Below are positions 1-12,701 of a stretch of 64,000 nucleotides of DNA, piece after piece; the first letter of the stretch is position 1, and each line of letters opens with the position of its first letter. Below the pieces are notes generated by a model that saw nothing but the letters and a program-made list of their open reading frames with translations, did no database searches and was not told the origin of the DNA. Made by a program: the position numbers and the translations under genes. This DNA comes from Micractinium sp. NFX-FRZ. Lineage: Eukaryota; Chlorophyta; Trebouxiophyceae; Chlorellales; Chlorellaceae. The stretch covers positions 1 through 64,000 of the forward strand of contig JAPTJF010000292.1 of assembly GCA_029339195.1 (NCBI GenBank), in the 5' to 3' direction.

Positions 1-3000
1 GGGCATTGGCAGCGCGCCGGGCGGGCGGGCACCCGGCGGGCGGGCACCCGGCGGAAGGCCCCCTGGCGGCCGCGGGCCGTGAGGCATGCCCACAGGCGGC
101 CGGCCGCCGTGGGGCATGCCTAGCGGGCGTGCCCCCGGCGGCAGCATGGGCCTGGAGCCTGGTGGCGGCATGCCACCGGGGCGCATCATGCCTGGCATGG
201 GCATCAGAGGCATCCTGGGTGGCATGGGGCCGCCTGGCCGGCCCATAAGCATCGGCATGCCCTTGGGCATGAGCATGGGCCGGAACGGAGGCCGCCCAGG
301 CATGGGCAGCGGCATGGGCATCGCCGAAAGCGGCGCCGGCCTGGGATGCTGCTGCTGCTGCGGCTGCGGCGCTGCTGCCGGCTGCTGCTGCTTCAGGGGA
401 GCGCCTCCGGGGGCTGCTCCCGCTGCTGCTGTGACCTGGCCTTGTTGCTGCGTGGGAGCAGGAGGTCCAGAGGCTGCCTGTGCTGCAGGCTGCTGCGGTG
501 GGGCTGGAGGCGCGGGCGACTTCCGCTGCTGCGCCTCCTGGCCCTGCTGCTGCTCCTGAGGCTGCTGCGCCGCCTGCTCCTGCTGCACGTCCTGCGCATG
601 CTCCTGCGGCTGCTGCTGCTGCTCTTGCTGTTGTTGCTGCTGCTGCTGCTGGTAATGATGGTGCTGGTGGTCCTCTGGCGAAGTGCCCACAAGAAAGTGA
701 CCCACATCCATGCCACTGCCAGGCGTGTGATGCTGTGCTGCACCGCTGCCCGGCCCCGCTGGCGGCGGCGTCAGCATGGGCGGCGGGTGCCCCGACCCCG
801 ACGGCAGCAGCGCGCCAGGCATGGCCAGCGGCAGCGCTTGTGGCAGCGATGTGGGCGGCGGGGAGGGGCCGGACATGGGAAGGGTGGAGGGTGGGGGAGG
901 AGGGGGCATGGAGCCGGGGTGGTGGTGCAGCGGCGCCGGGTGGTGCAGCTGAAGGGAGCCAGAGTGGTGGAGCGGCAGAGAGCCTGAGGAGTGGAGCGAG
1001 CCCATGTGCTGCAGGGAGCCAGTTGAGCCCATGGCCTGGAGGGACAGGCTGGGGCGCAGCGGCGAGCGCAGCTGCAGACAGGAGGGTCCAGGGCGGGGGA
1101 GGCAGGGAGGCAGCAGTCAGCTTGGGCAAGCAAGCACAGCAGATAGCTGATCACGCAGAGAGTGCGCATTGCAGCCGCCAGGCATGCGAGCGGGCCGGGG
1201 CCAGCCTGCAGAGCGTCCCTCCCTCTGGACCAGCTCTGGCAGCAACCCCACCCCCCCCAAAACCCTGAGCGCCCCCCCTTGGCACGCCCACCTGCGACGC
1301 CTGCCCGGAGTTGGCGTGTGCGGCTGGGTCTGGGGCCATCACAAAAATGGGGGGCACGTTGGCGGGGGCCACCGCCGGCGGGGGAGGGAACTTGCCCATG
1401 GCTGCCGCTGGCGGGCGTGCGTTCAGCTGGAAGAAGTCTGGGTGCATGAGGGGCGGCTCCGAGTCGTCATCAGTCCCCATCGCGTCGCTGTCGGCTGCGG
1501 CCGCTGCCATGGCGTCGGCGGTGCGGGCGGCGGCGGCCAGATAGTCGTCGTCGCTGTCCTCCTCTGCAGGGGAAGAAGAGAACAGGGGAGACAGGTCGAG
1601 AAGTGTTGTAAAAAGTAGGAGGAAACAAAGCAGGGAACTGCTGGCTGCTGCTGCCAGGTAGGTGTCCTGGCTGTCCTCCTGTGCACAACAGTGGGAGAGA
1701 GAAGACGGGAAGGCACTGCCAGCGTCAGCAAGAGAAGCTCCCACCGCAACAGGCGACTGGCTGGTGTGCATGTCAGCAGGCTGCCCCAGGCTGCCAGGCG
1801 GGCGCAGCACGGCGGCCAGCGCACCCTCTGCCGCTGCGACTTTCTCGGTGGGCTTGCGCGCCCGCTTGGGCCGCCCGTCCACGTCATCGCCAAACAGCGG
1901 GTGCTCGCGCTTCACCCCCGCCAAGTCGGATGCCAGGCTGCCCAGCCCCAGCCGCCCGCTGCCCGGCGTGATGCCGTCATCGCTGCTGGGACCCTCGCCG
2001 CCGGCAGCCGCCGCGGCCGCTGGCGAGCCAATGGTGGGCGGGGAGCCGGCGGCGGCGGCAGCAGCGGCCGCCGCAGCATTGGCCTGCCGCGCCTTGCGCG
2101 CCGCGGCGGCGGCCGCTGCTGCGTGTGTGCGCACGCAGAAGCCCGGGTGGCCCGCCGGCTTGGTGCAGTGCTCGCTGCGCATGCATCGCCCCGCGTTCTG
2201 CTGGATGAGCATGTTGGCGGCGGGGCGCACGGAGCCGGCGGCGGGGACGGGGGCGGGCTGCCCAAACCGCGCGCCCGCCAGGTTCTCGCTGGCTGCCAGC
2301 ACCTCCTCCGTGTTGTACTCCACAAGGAAGGTACCATCCTGCGGTACAGTACATCCAGTGCACAGCAGCCACCAACATCAGCGGGTGGATGAGGGGCAGG
2401 CCCAGCACCCCTTTGGTTCCGAAGTGCTGGGGGGGAGATGGCGCCACCTCACCCTGCTGTCCTCTGCTGCTCAAACTGCCACCTGCCACATAGCAGCCTT
2501 GGCCCTGCCAGGCTGCCTGTCCACAGCAGCGCAGCCAGCCCTCACGCCCAGCCCCCAGCCCCAGCTTCCTGCCGCGGGCTCACATCAGAGGTGGAGAGGC
2601 CGATGACGTCATCAGGCTTGAGGGCGTGTGCACGCACAAAGTCGCCGGCGTGCTCCAGCACATACACACGCCGAGACTCCATGCCGGCACGCGAGCCTGC
2701 ACAGGGGAGGGAATCGTGGGGGATGAGGGGTTGTAGAAGCAGAGGGCAGGGCAGAGGTGGGGTGGGAGGGCGCAGGGCACGATGGCAGGGCGAGGTGCGG
2801 GGCAGGCACCCGCGCCCTGCATGCTGTGTCATGCTGCCTACATCATACTTGCATGCGGCCTGCTGCCTTTGTCAACCCGCCTCCCCGGCCCCGCCTCTGA
2901 ACCAGGCAGATTAGGCAAGCGCCCCCATTCACTCCCCTCAGCTCCCCCTCACCGTTGGCCCATGACTGCAGCGTGAACTCCCACGTCTGCTGCTGGTGGT

Positions 3001-5151
3001 CCCGCGCAATCAGGGAGTGCGCCTTGCCGATTGCAAACGACAGGTTGGCCTCCACGGCGGCGCGGGGCAGCAGGATGCGGCCCTTGCTCACATCGCTGCA
3101 GGAGGGGTGGCGGTTGGAGCAGGGGGCGCGCGAGGAGGGAGGCAAGAGAGCGTGAGACAAGGGGGAGCAAGCACTGCAGCAAGGAAGGAGCACAGGCAGA
3201 AGCTGACAACAGGTCCCTGGCCCCAGCAGGCGTGCCAGCGGCGGGGGCCCACTCGCCTCCCTGAGCCTTGCCAGCACCCTCCCAACAGGTGGCCTCGCCG
3301 GTGAGTGGAAAGCCCCCAAAATAACCTGCCGCTTGCGTTGCTGCCCTTCCCAGCCACTGCGCCCTTGCAGCCACTGCCCCCTTGCAGCACCTCCACCCCT
3401 GGTCACCTGTTTGTGAGCCGCTTGGCCACCAGGATGGTGCGGGCGGGCAGGCCTGTGGAGGCTGGGGTGGGCGCGTTGCGGCGGTTGCCGCCCACGGGGC
3501 GCGGCGCCCCCGCAGGCGCCGACGCCGGCACATGCACGGGCGTGGGGGCTGCACGGGCACAGGTGAAGTGCCCAGGGAGGAGGTGGGTTTCCATACTCTG
3601 GCAATGCGTCACAACGCCTGCAAGCCTAGTCCGGCCTATCCACAACACCTTTACCAGCACTTGCTGTCCCGTCCTGCCCTGCCCTGCCCCGCCTCACCCC
3701 ACTGCCCTGCCGCCGCCCAGCCCGCGCGCACCTGCCCGCCCCGGCGGCGCCCGCCGTGCAGTGGCCCGTGTGGTCAGCCCCTCCACCGACACATCTGGGT
3801 CGTCATCCTCCTCTGTCCTCTTCACACGCCCCGTCACTGCGGGCCGCACCGGCGGCAGCCCAGCGCCCCCCAGCAGGGTGGCCATGGTGACCGCCGCCTG
3901 GGTGGTGGGGCTCATGCTGGCGGCGGCGGCAGCGCGGGCGCGCGAGGCACTGCCTGAGATGCGGGGCGGGGAGGACGGCTCCTCGTGCTCGCTGGGCACA
4001 TAGTCCTGCAGCAGGGGCAGGATGGCAGGGCAGAAGGTGTGAGTAGCAGTGTGGGCAGGGAAGGGGGGCAGGGTGAGTAGAGGCCGGGCGCATGATGTGC
4101 TGCCCCATCAAACAGGCAAACAACCCATCCAAGGAGCTCCTGGCCAGTTTAACCTTACCTCATCTGAATCAGGCTCCGCTGCCTCAAAATCGTCGTCAAA
4201 CCGGCGCGCCGGGCGCCGCACGGTGCGCTTTGGCCGCGCCGGTTCCGCGTCCGCCAGCCCCGGGCCGCCGCGGTGCCCCCTCCGGTGCCCTATCGTGCCG
4301 CTGATGGGCTGCAGGCTGGGGTCACGCAGCTGGCGCACCTCGGGCTGCTGGGCCTGCTGAGACTGCTGTGCGCCATCAGGCGCTGCCATTGCAGCCGCCT
4401 GGGCTGCATCCAGCATGTGGTCTGCCGCCGGCGGGTCCACAAACCCCGCCGGCGGCTTGGGAAACCCCACCGCCCCAGCTGATACCTGCTGCTGCTCCTC
4501 CCCCACCTCCACCTTCACCCCTGCCACCTGCTGCAGGCTGCCGTTGCCGGCTCCTGCTGCCTCGACAGCCGGTGCTGCCTGCGCCTCGCTCGCTGGCACA
4601 GCCTCCATCTCTGCAACCTCTGCCGCCGCTGCTGGCGCTGCTGGTGCTTCGACCGCTGTCGGTGCAGCTGCCGTTGGGGCTGCAGGCTCAACATCTGCTG
4701 CAGGCGCAGCTGGCGGTGCTGACTCCGCCAGGGGTGCCGGCGGCTCGGTGCCTGCTGCAGGCACAGCTGGCGGTGCTGGCTCCGCCAGCTCAGCAGCCTC
4801 TGAAGCTGCCGGGGGTGCATCCAGCAGCATTGCCTCTGCGACAGGCTGCTCCTCCATAGCTGCCGCCTGCTGCACCTCCACTGCAGGCACTGGAGCAGCA
4901 GGCGCAGGGTGTGCTGCTGGCACCGGCTCCGCTGCTGGTGCAAGCTCCAGTGCTGGCACTGGCTCCGCTGCTACCGCAAGCTCCGGTGCAGGCGCCAGCT
5001 GGGCTGCAGGTGCTAGCTCTGGTGCGGGCACTGGCGCAGGCAGCAGCGTTGCTGCGGGCTCCGGTGCAGATGCCGGCTCTGCAGCGGCTGCAGCAAGCGG
5101 GGCTGCCGGCTGCACCTGCTGCTGCCCTGCAAACGCGATCGCGCTCAGCAT
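1..5151 (-). CDS. B3 DNA-binding portion of the large chromatin gene (alternatively a separate B3 gene)
   Basis: This is the C-terminal part of the chain above, listed separately because a gene boundary near 5,151-5,690 cannot be excluded. Exons 3548-3407, 3095-2953, 2696-2584 and 2338 onward build a B3 domain: [44 protein letters not shown], then DGTFLVEYN. This is the plant ABI3/FUS3/VAL-like signature (NSDV, GRI.LP, YVLE..GDFV). After it comes a possible zinc knuckle, [17 protein letters not shown] (CX5CX6HX3C), then Ala-rich, acidic, Gln-rich and finally Pro/Gly/Met-rich sequence that is open to base 1. An ATG at 5151 could start a separate gene, but the upstream exon 5518-5369 joins it in phase. 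Confidence 0.65.
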
Positions 5152-8100
5152 CTGCAGAGCGACAGGCGCCATCAGCGGGGCAGGGCAGCGGTGAGACCCA
5201 CGGCATATGGCGCATGTGCTACAGGAAGGGCATGATTCATGACTGACCAACAGTCACAGCATAGCAGGGGTGACCACAGCGCAGCAGTTGACTACAGCAC
5301 AATCACCAGCACATGTGAGTTGCCCACTCGCTCCATAGCCCCCACCTGCGCGCCCCCTGCCCACCCACCTGCTGCTGCTGCGACGTCAGGCTGTCCAGCC
5401 GGGCCACTCCGCCTGCCCCTCCAAAGGCGTTGAAGGGGTTGAAGGCGGCAGGGCCAGCAGAGCTGACCGCCAGAGGGCTGGTGGTGTCCAGAGGGAGCGC
5501 ATCCGGCAGCCGGGCCGCCTGCACAGCACGCGTGGTTGAGCAGCAGTGCCAGTGGATTCAGCACATTATGCTCAGCCGCAAGCGGGGCCCCAGGCTTGAG
5601 AGCTGTCGGCACAACAGCAAAAAGAACCAAGACAGGCCCCTTGCTTCTTAGTGTGGCTTTGGCACTGGGATCAGCAGGAGGCAGGGCATCAGGCAGAAGC
5701 TGGCGCCGCAGAGCAAGCCCGCACCTGCGCGGGCGGCGGCAGCAGGCTGCTGGCCTTGGCGTTGACCCTCAGCCCCGCAATCTCCAGCTGAGGCGCCGGC
5801 GGCAGCGGCCCCACGGACACGGGCGGCAGGCCCCAGGGCGGCTGGCTGGTCAGGTTGAAGTGGGGGTACGCGTCGAGCACGCTGCCACGTGCAGAGGCCA
5901 CGCCCGGCAGCAGCCCCACGCCCGCCGCAGCCGCCGCAGCCGCCGCGTCGGCGGCCGCCGACGCTGCCGGCGGGAGTGCCGGCTCGCCGGGAGCAGCCTC
6001 CATGGGTGCAAGCTCCTCTGCTGCACCCATGACAGCGCCAGCAGCTGCCGCCGCTGTGCCCGCTGCCAGCGTCGGCGCGGCAGGTACCGACTGCAGCTCG
6101 TCATTCATGCTGCTGTCCCGCATACCGCCGCCCCCCATCAGCTCCACCGTCGACCGCTTCTGCCGCTTGCCATTGCCGTCGGAGGCGGCGCTGGCGCTGC
6201 GCTTGCGGCCAGGGCCGCCGCCGGCACGCGCCGTGTTGGCCTCCGGCTCGTGTGTGTCCCCCACCACGTGGCCATACTCGTCCACCCACCTGTGGGACAG
6301 GGCAGCAGGGCGGGGAGAGCAGGGCAGGGGCAGGGCAGGGTTGCGGGGCAGTTTGGCGAGGGGGGAAGGCAGGCGCCACTGCAAGAAGCAAAAGCGTGGC
6401 ACAGGCCCGCACGGCACGCCTCCCTGCCTGTGCACCTCTTCTGTGCAACGCATCTGTGCTTCCCACTGGGCAGCCTCTGGAAGCAAGACACTGCAAGGTG
6501 CCCTGCCAGCACATACAACCCATGCTTCCCCCACACTACTCGCGCCGTGTCACCCTGTTCACCCCTCCCAGCCGCACCTGTACTTCTCCGCCGGCAGGAA
6601 GACGCGGCCCACGTCGCCGTCGTCGTACTTGACGGTGTGGCGCTGCTGGGAGGAGGAGTAGCCGGTGACGGTGCCGCGGAAGTAGCGCCTCTCTGAGGGC
6701 CACCACACATCCAGGCGCTTGCCATAGTCCTGCGGGTGGCAGGAGGCGGTTGGGACCAATGTCAGGCAGGGGGGCAGGCCCAGAGTGGCACTTCTCAAGA
6801 GCCACACCATATCCGGGGCTGGGCATGGCCCCACATGGGGGTGGGGTTGCTGGTGCAGGCCAGGCACAGGTGATGGGCTGGCGGGGTCGTGACTGACACC
6901 AGTGCGGTGTGTTTACAAAGCTGTCCCCTGCCCCTCTGCACCGCCTGCCTGCCGCCCCCGCCATCCTCCGCCCCCTCCCCACGCGCGCACAGGCAGCCCG
7001 GCCCGGCACGCGCCCACCCACGCACCCGCATGCGCTCCGGCTGCGTGTCCATGGTGCCGCGGCAGTTGGGCGCGCCGCACTTGCAGCGGTAGGCCCCCGC
7101 TGCCGCGGCCAGGCCAAAGTGCTGGAACTGGTAGTCGTACGTGAGCTCCTCGCCGGGCAGGACGTCCCGCAGGGTGAAGATGCCCACGCGCACCTGCACA
7201 GGCGGCAGCAGGCAAGCAAGGGGTGGGCGCCCGAGGGGGGAGGAGGGTGTCAGGCGTGGGTATGCTAAGACAACGAGGGGAGGGCAGGGGGTGCATGGCG
7301 GGAAGGGGAAGCAAGGGGGGAGCGTGGTATCAAACAGTGGGGGCGGGCGGCTGGTCACGCAGCAGAGGCATGCGGGAGCGGCGGCAAGGGGCATGCATGC
7401 TCCGCCCGCCACGCACCTCGCTGTTCCCTGCGTCGTGCCACTTCTGCGTCTCGCAGTTGGGGTCGCAGCTGCTGTTGAGCAGGCGGGCCAGGTTGCCCTT
7501 GCTGCGCGCATCGATGATGAGGCCTGCACGAGGGGGGAGGGCGGGGCAGCACAGGTGGGGCAGGAGTGAATGGGTCAAACTGGCGGGACGTGAGGCTTGC
7601 TTGGGTGAGGGGCAGAGGCAGCCTCACTGCCAGCAACTGAAGTGAAGCTATCGTTTGTGAGTGCTTCCATTTGCATGGGCGTGTTACAAAGGGGAGAACA
7701 TACCTCTCCCCCCACCGCATAGCCATCACAGGCAGGCCTCCCCCCCCTCACCTGGCGCCATCTCCATCATGTAGAAGTGCGGTTCGTTGCGTGCCTTGGC
7801 ATCCTCGGCACGCCGGCTGCACTCCTTGTCGTCCACCACCTGCAACAGCGGCGGCGGCAGGGTCAGGGCAGCACGGGGGTGACGCGGTGAGCGAGGAACG
7901 GGGGCAGCAGCATGTAGGCACGGGGCAGTTAACAGCGGCAGGAGTCCAGCAAGAGCCAGCGCACAGCACCGCTAGCAGAGCGTCTGCACAGCAGTATGCC
8001 ATGCAGCCACACGAGCGGCAGCAGCAGCAGCATACGAGGGCGGCAGCGGCAGGCGCGCACCTCTCCGGCGTACTCGACGATGAAGGAGCCGCGTGGGATG

Positions 8101-9862
8101 AAGTCGGCGGCGCGCACGCCCCACCCCTTGTCGGGCGTGAGGTAGACCTCCATGGGTGGCGAGCCCAGCTCCACGAAGGGTCGGTTGGTGCAGCGGTCGC
8201 CACAGGGGCAGGTGGAGCGGTCGCAGTGGATGAAGGAGAGCCTGCAGCGGGGTGGGGGGTTGGGGGCGGGGGGCCAAGGGGAGGTGGGTGCGGTAAGTGA
8301 GGGGACCCGGTTGGAGATATGCCGGCGGGGAACAGTGAGGCAGCAAAAAGGGGTGCTTGTTACGGGAGGAGCAGGCAGAGGGGCCAGATGCGGGTGGATA
8401 GCAGGGGGTGGAGGCGAGACAGCCATTCAGTGGAGCGAATGGCTGCCCATGGCAGAACTGGTGCGATGGCCAACAAAGGCAGAAGCAGCGGCAGTGGAGT
8501 GCAAAGGCAGGGCACAAGTGGGGGGGCCAGCCGGCCATGTGCGCACCTGTTGAGGCAGCTGTCGCCGCAGCCGACCTGCGGGGCCGCGGCGCTGGCTGCC
8601 GCTGTGCAACGGCGTCCACTGCTGCGGGTGGGCGCCCCCTGGGCGGCAGCCAGCGCAGCCGCACACGGCTGCTGCACCTCAATCTTTGGCACCTTGACTG
8701 CTGCGTGTCCCTTCATCTTCACGAGCGGAAGCTGCTGCGCCTGCTGCTGCGCCTGCTGAGCTGGCGCCGGCACTGCAAACGGGAGCTCCATCTGCTCCTG
8801 CTTGAGGGCCACAGGCGCAGCAGGCGCAGCGGGCGCAGCGGGCGCAGCCGCTGCAGCCGGCTCCTCCCGCTGCTGCTGTGGCAGCCAGGGCGCAAACACC
8901 GCTGCCACCAGCGCCGCCACCGCCTGCCGCTCCTCCCTCAGCACCGCCAGCTCGGCCTGCCAGGGCAAAAACACCGCTGACGCCAGGGCCGCAGCCGCGG
9001 CAGCGTCATCGGCCTCCACGCCCGCCTGCCCTGCTGCCCCCGGCAGCTGCTGCTGGTCCACCTGCATCGCAGTGGCGCACTCTGAGGGTCCCTGCTGCTG
9101 CTGCTGCGCCTGCGGCTGCGGCACAGCCACTGCCGACGCTGTCAGGGCGCTGTCCACTTCCATGGCGCTCGTTGCTGCCCCACCGTCGGCGCCACCGTCC
9201 TGCTCAGACATGCTTGAGATGGCGGCGCCCTGGCTGGCAGAAGAGTCGGCTGCCCCAGAGTCCTGGTGCAAGCCAAACTGTTGCTGCAGCTGTGCCGCCG
9301 TGAACACCGGCTGCTGCTGCTGCTGCTGCTGCTGATGGCTGGGCAGCGGCAGCGGCATGGGCGGCGGCGGCAGCGGGGGCAGCACCGCCCCGGCGGGCTG
9401 GAACAGCGGCAGCGGGCCCGCGGCTGCGGGACCCATGGCATGAGGCGCCGAGAAGCTGGTCACTGACGCGATGGCAGCCGCCACCTGCTGCGCCGCCACC
9501 CGCTCCCGCCGCTCCTCCGAGAGCTTGCCGTGCTTGCGCACATAGCCGCCGCATTGGTTGCACAGCAGCATCTCTCGGTTGTCGGGGTGACGCCGCCAGT
9601 TGCTGGTCTCCGTCACGCCGCACCAGTCGCACTTGCGCCCCTCCCAGTCGGTGCGCCGCACGCGCTTCTTGGCGCTGCCGCCGCCGTTGTCTGGCGACGC
9701 GGGCATGCCCTGGGTGTGCGCTGCCGCTGCAGCTGCCATGCCGCCATTGGTGGGCAGCGGCAGCAGCTGCACTGCAGGTGCAGGCGCGTGCTGAGCTGCA
9801 GGCGCCGGCATCGGCAGGGGCGGCGGCAAAGACGCCACAGCAAACGCCGGCAACGTCGGCGG

Positions 9863-9893
<31 letters not shown>

Positions 9894-12667
9894 AACTGCT
9901 GCGCAGCCAGCGCTGCGCTAGCCGCCAGCTGCTGCTGCTGCTGCTGCTGCTGCTGGAGGCGCAGCGCTGCCTGCTGCGCCTGCTGCTGCACCTGCTGCTG
10001 CTCCAGCGCAGCCCTCCGGTTGCTCATTGACAGGCCCAGGGGGGCGACGCAGTTGCAGACAGGGACGTCGTCTCGTTGCAGGCGCCTGCAGGTCGGGGAG
10101 GGTTCAGGGCAACAGATACACACACGAGTGGTGAAACACGCAACTCTTCCAAGGGCCACGGCAGCTACAGCAGACATGAAATCGGTACCACTGCACCGCC
10201 TTGCACCGCCTTGCAAAGCCGCAGGCCAGCCCTTCACGCAGCCTGCCACCCAGGGCCGGCCCACCCTGCCAGCGCGCCACCACTCACTTGGGGCGGGGGC
10301 GCGAGACCCACACGTTCTGTCGGACATGCACATACGAGGGCAGCGCATTCTTGCCCTCCAGCGCCGGGGGGCCGTCCTCAAAACCCTCGGCCGCGGGGCC
10401 CGGCCAGCCGCTGCCGGGCTTGGGCTTCATGATGCGCCCATCCACAACGGGCAGGCCGGGGCCGCGCCCCGCTGCCAGCGCCCGCTGGCTGCTAGCATGC
10501 TCATCAGGTGTCAGCGCGGGGCTGGCTGCCCGCTCGGGGGCGACCACAGCAGGCACAGCAGCAGCAGCAGCAGGCACTGGAAGGTCCAGCTGCAGCATGC
10601 TGCCGCCGCTGCCGTTGGCGCCGGAGCTGCTTTCCAGGGCAAAACGGGAGGGCGGGGCCAGGGCAGAGTGCCGGCGGGCGGGGCGCGGCGCTGGCTCGTA
10701 GTCGACGTCGGCGTCTGCAGCGGGGCAGGGCAGGAAGCGGCACAGTGAGGCCGCAGCAGCAGCTATGCGAGGCAGCAGATCACGGGGCATACAGCGCCGC
10801 AACCAGGGCCTGCCCAGCCCGTCACATGTGCTCAACACCTCCCAATGCAGTGCGACATGTGCGGCATAGGCGCCACCCACCGTGCGTCTGCTGCCTCCGC
10901 GGGCCAGCGCGCGGCGGCCGCGGCTCGCTGTTGCTGCGCGGCAGCTCCACAGCACCCGTGGACGCCCGCGGCTTCTTCCTGTTGTTGCTGCCAGGGGGAA
11001 GGGCGGTGGCGGCAGCGCCAGGCGCCGCCACCCGGCAGGCGGGGGCCGCGTGCGGCGCCGGCACTCCTGCCGCGCCGTCATGCTGTCCCAGTGCCACCTG
11101 CTCTGCCACCAGAGGCACCTGCCAGTGGAGCGGGAACAGGCCTGCAATTGCATAGTGCGCACATAGGAGGGGCAAGGAGGGGAGAGGTCGATGCCTGCAC
11201 TGTGGTGTGTTCAGCAGCCACAGGAGCAGCAGCAGCACGTAGGCTCTTCCACCGTCAGCCTCGACTCCCAAACAGCCGCACCTCCTCATCGCACCCAAGT
11301 CAGCTAGCTCTGAGGTGCAGTCGGATAGCACAGGGGGCTTGCAAAACCTTGTGGCAACACTTCGGCCCAGAATGGGCCAGATCCCCGTGACACACAGTAA
11401 CACACAATGAAAAGGCTTTCTTAGCGCGGGCATGAGGCCCCGAACCATTGCACTCCTACACCCCCCAGCTATGCCCCCTGCCCGCACTCTTCCCTTTGCC
11501 CCCTCACCTAGCTCGGCGATGCGGTCCCACAGCACGTAGGGCATCAGCACCTTGCCGTGCGGCACCAGCGGGAAGCAGCGCTCAACCTCGCCAGGCGTCA
11601 CATCCTGACCCCGCGCCCAGCTGAACAGCGCGGCCAGCACGTCATTGGCATCCTTGCCGCGCTGCGGTGCGGAGAGGACACGAGACAAGCCGGGGGGCGG
11701 GAGGGCAGGGTGAGGAGGGGTGCTGAGGCGGCAGACGCACGGTTGGCGGGACCCAGAATAAGATCCAGCTGGTGGTGAGATGACGGGGCACAGGGGAGCA
11801 GCGCTGTTGATGCCACCTCTGCAGGCCTGTCAGGCAAGCTTGTCCACCGCAGGGCACATAGCATCTTTGGTCGTCATCCACCGCCATCCAGCCCCCGGCC
11901 CACATCCATGTTGCCCCCAAGCACACACAAACTGCCCTGCAAGCCAGCCTTGCCAGCTGGTGGTGAGCGCTATGCCGGGCCCCGTGTGGCGTGCCCCCCT
12001 GTGCTTCTCCCACCAACCTCGCATGCTCGCAGGCCCCTCCCTGCTGCACACCCTCGCTCTCACCAGCTGGTCGGTGGTGAGCGCCATGGCGGGCCCAAAG
12101 TGGCGTGCCAGCGCGCTGAGCAGGTCGGACACCGAGTTGGGTGTCTCCAGGCGGGCGGCCACCGGGTGCAGCAACTTGATGCGGTTGAACACTGAGCGCA
12201 GCATGTCGCGGGTGCTGGTGGAGCCGCTGCCCGCAGTGGGCACGGCGTGCGGGTGTGCTGCGCGTGCCGCCGCGGCCGCTGCGGCTGCGGGAAGAGCCAC
12301 CGCCGGGGCCGCGGCACCACTGGTAGCCCATGCAGGCAGCGCGTTCAGCGCTGGCGCTGGTGCACCGGCTGGCGGTGCGAGCGCTGCTGCTGCCGCTGCC
12401 GCTGGTGGCTCATCCTCTGAAGCTGCAGGGTCCGCTGGAGAATCCGTTTCCATGGGTGCAGCAGCATCGATGGCAGCCGCTGCTTCTGGTTCTGGCGCTG
12501 GTGCGGCCACCTCTGGTGCAGCCTGCTGCTCAGCCCGGGCTGCGGGCGCGCTGGCGGACTGCGCGCCCGCCCCATTCCCAGCAGCCGCCTTGCTGCCCTT
12601 TGGCTTCTTTTCGGCCGCTGGATGGGTTGGTGCCTCGGCAGCCACCTTGGCCTTCTTGGCTGCTCGC

Positions 12668-12701
<34 letters not shown>

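Noticed and set aside
480..1268. Plus-strand Ala/Gly-rich open frame at the left edge
   Set aside because: It is the antisense of the Gln/Pro-rich C-terminal exon of the B3-containing gene, which has correct splice signals.
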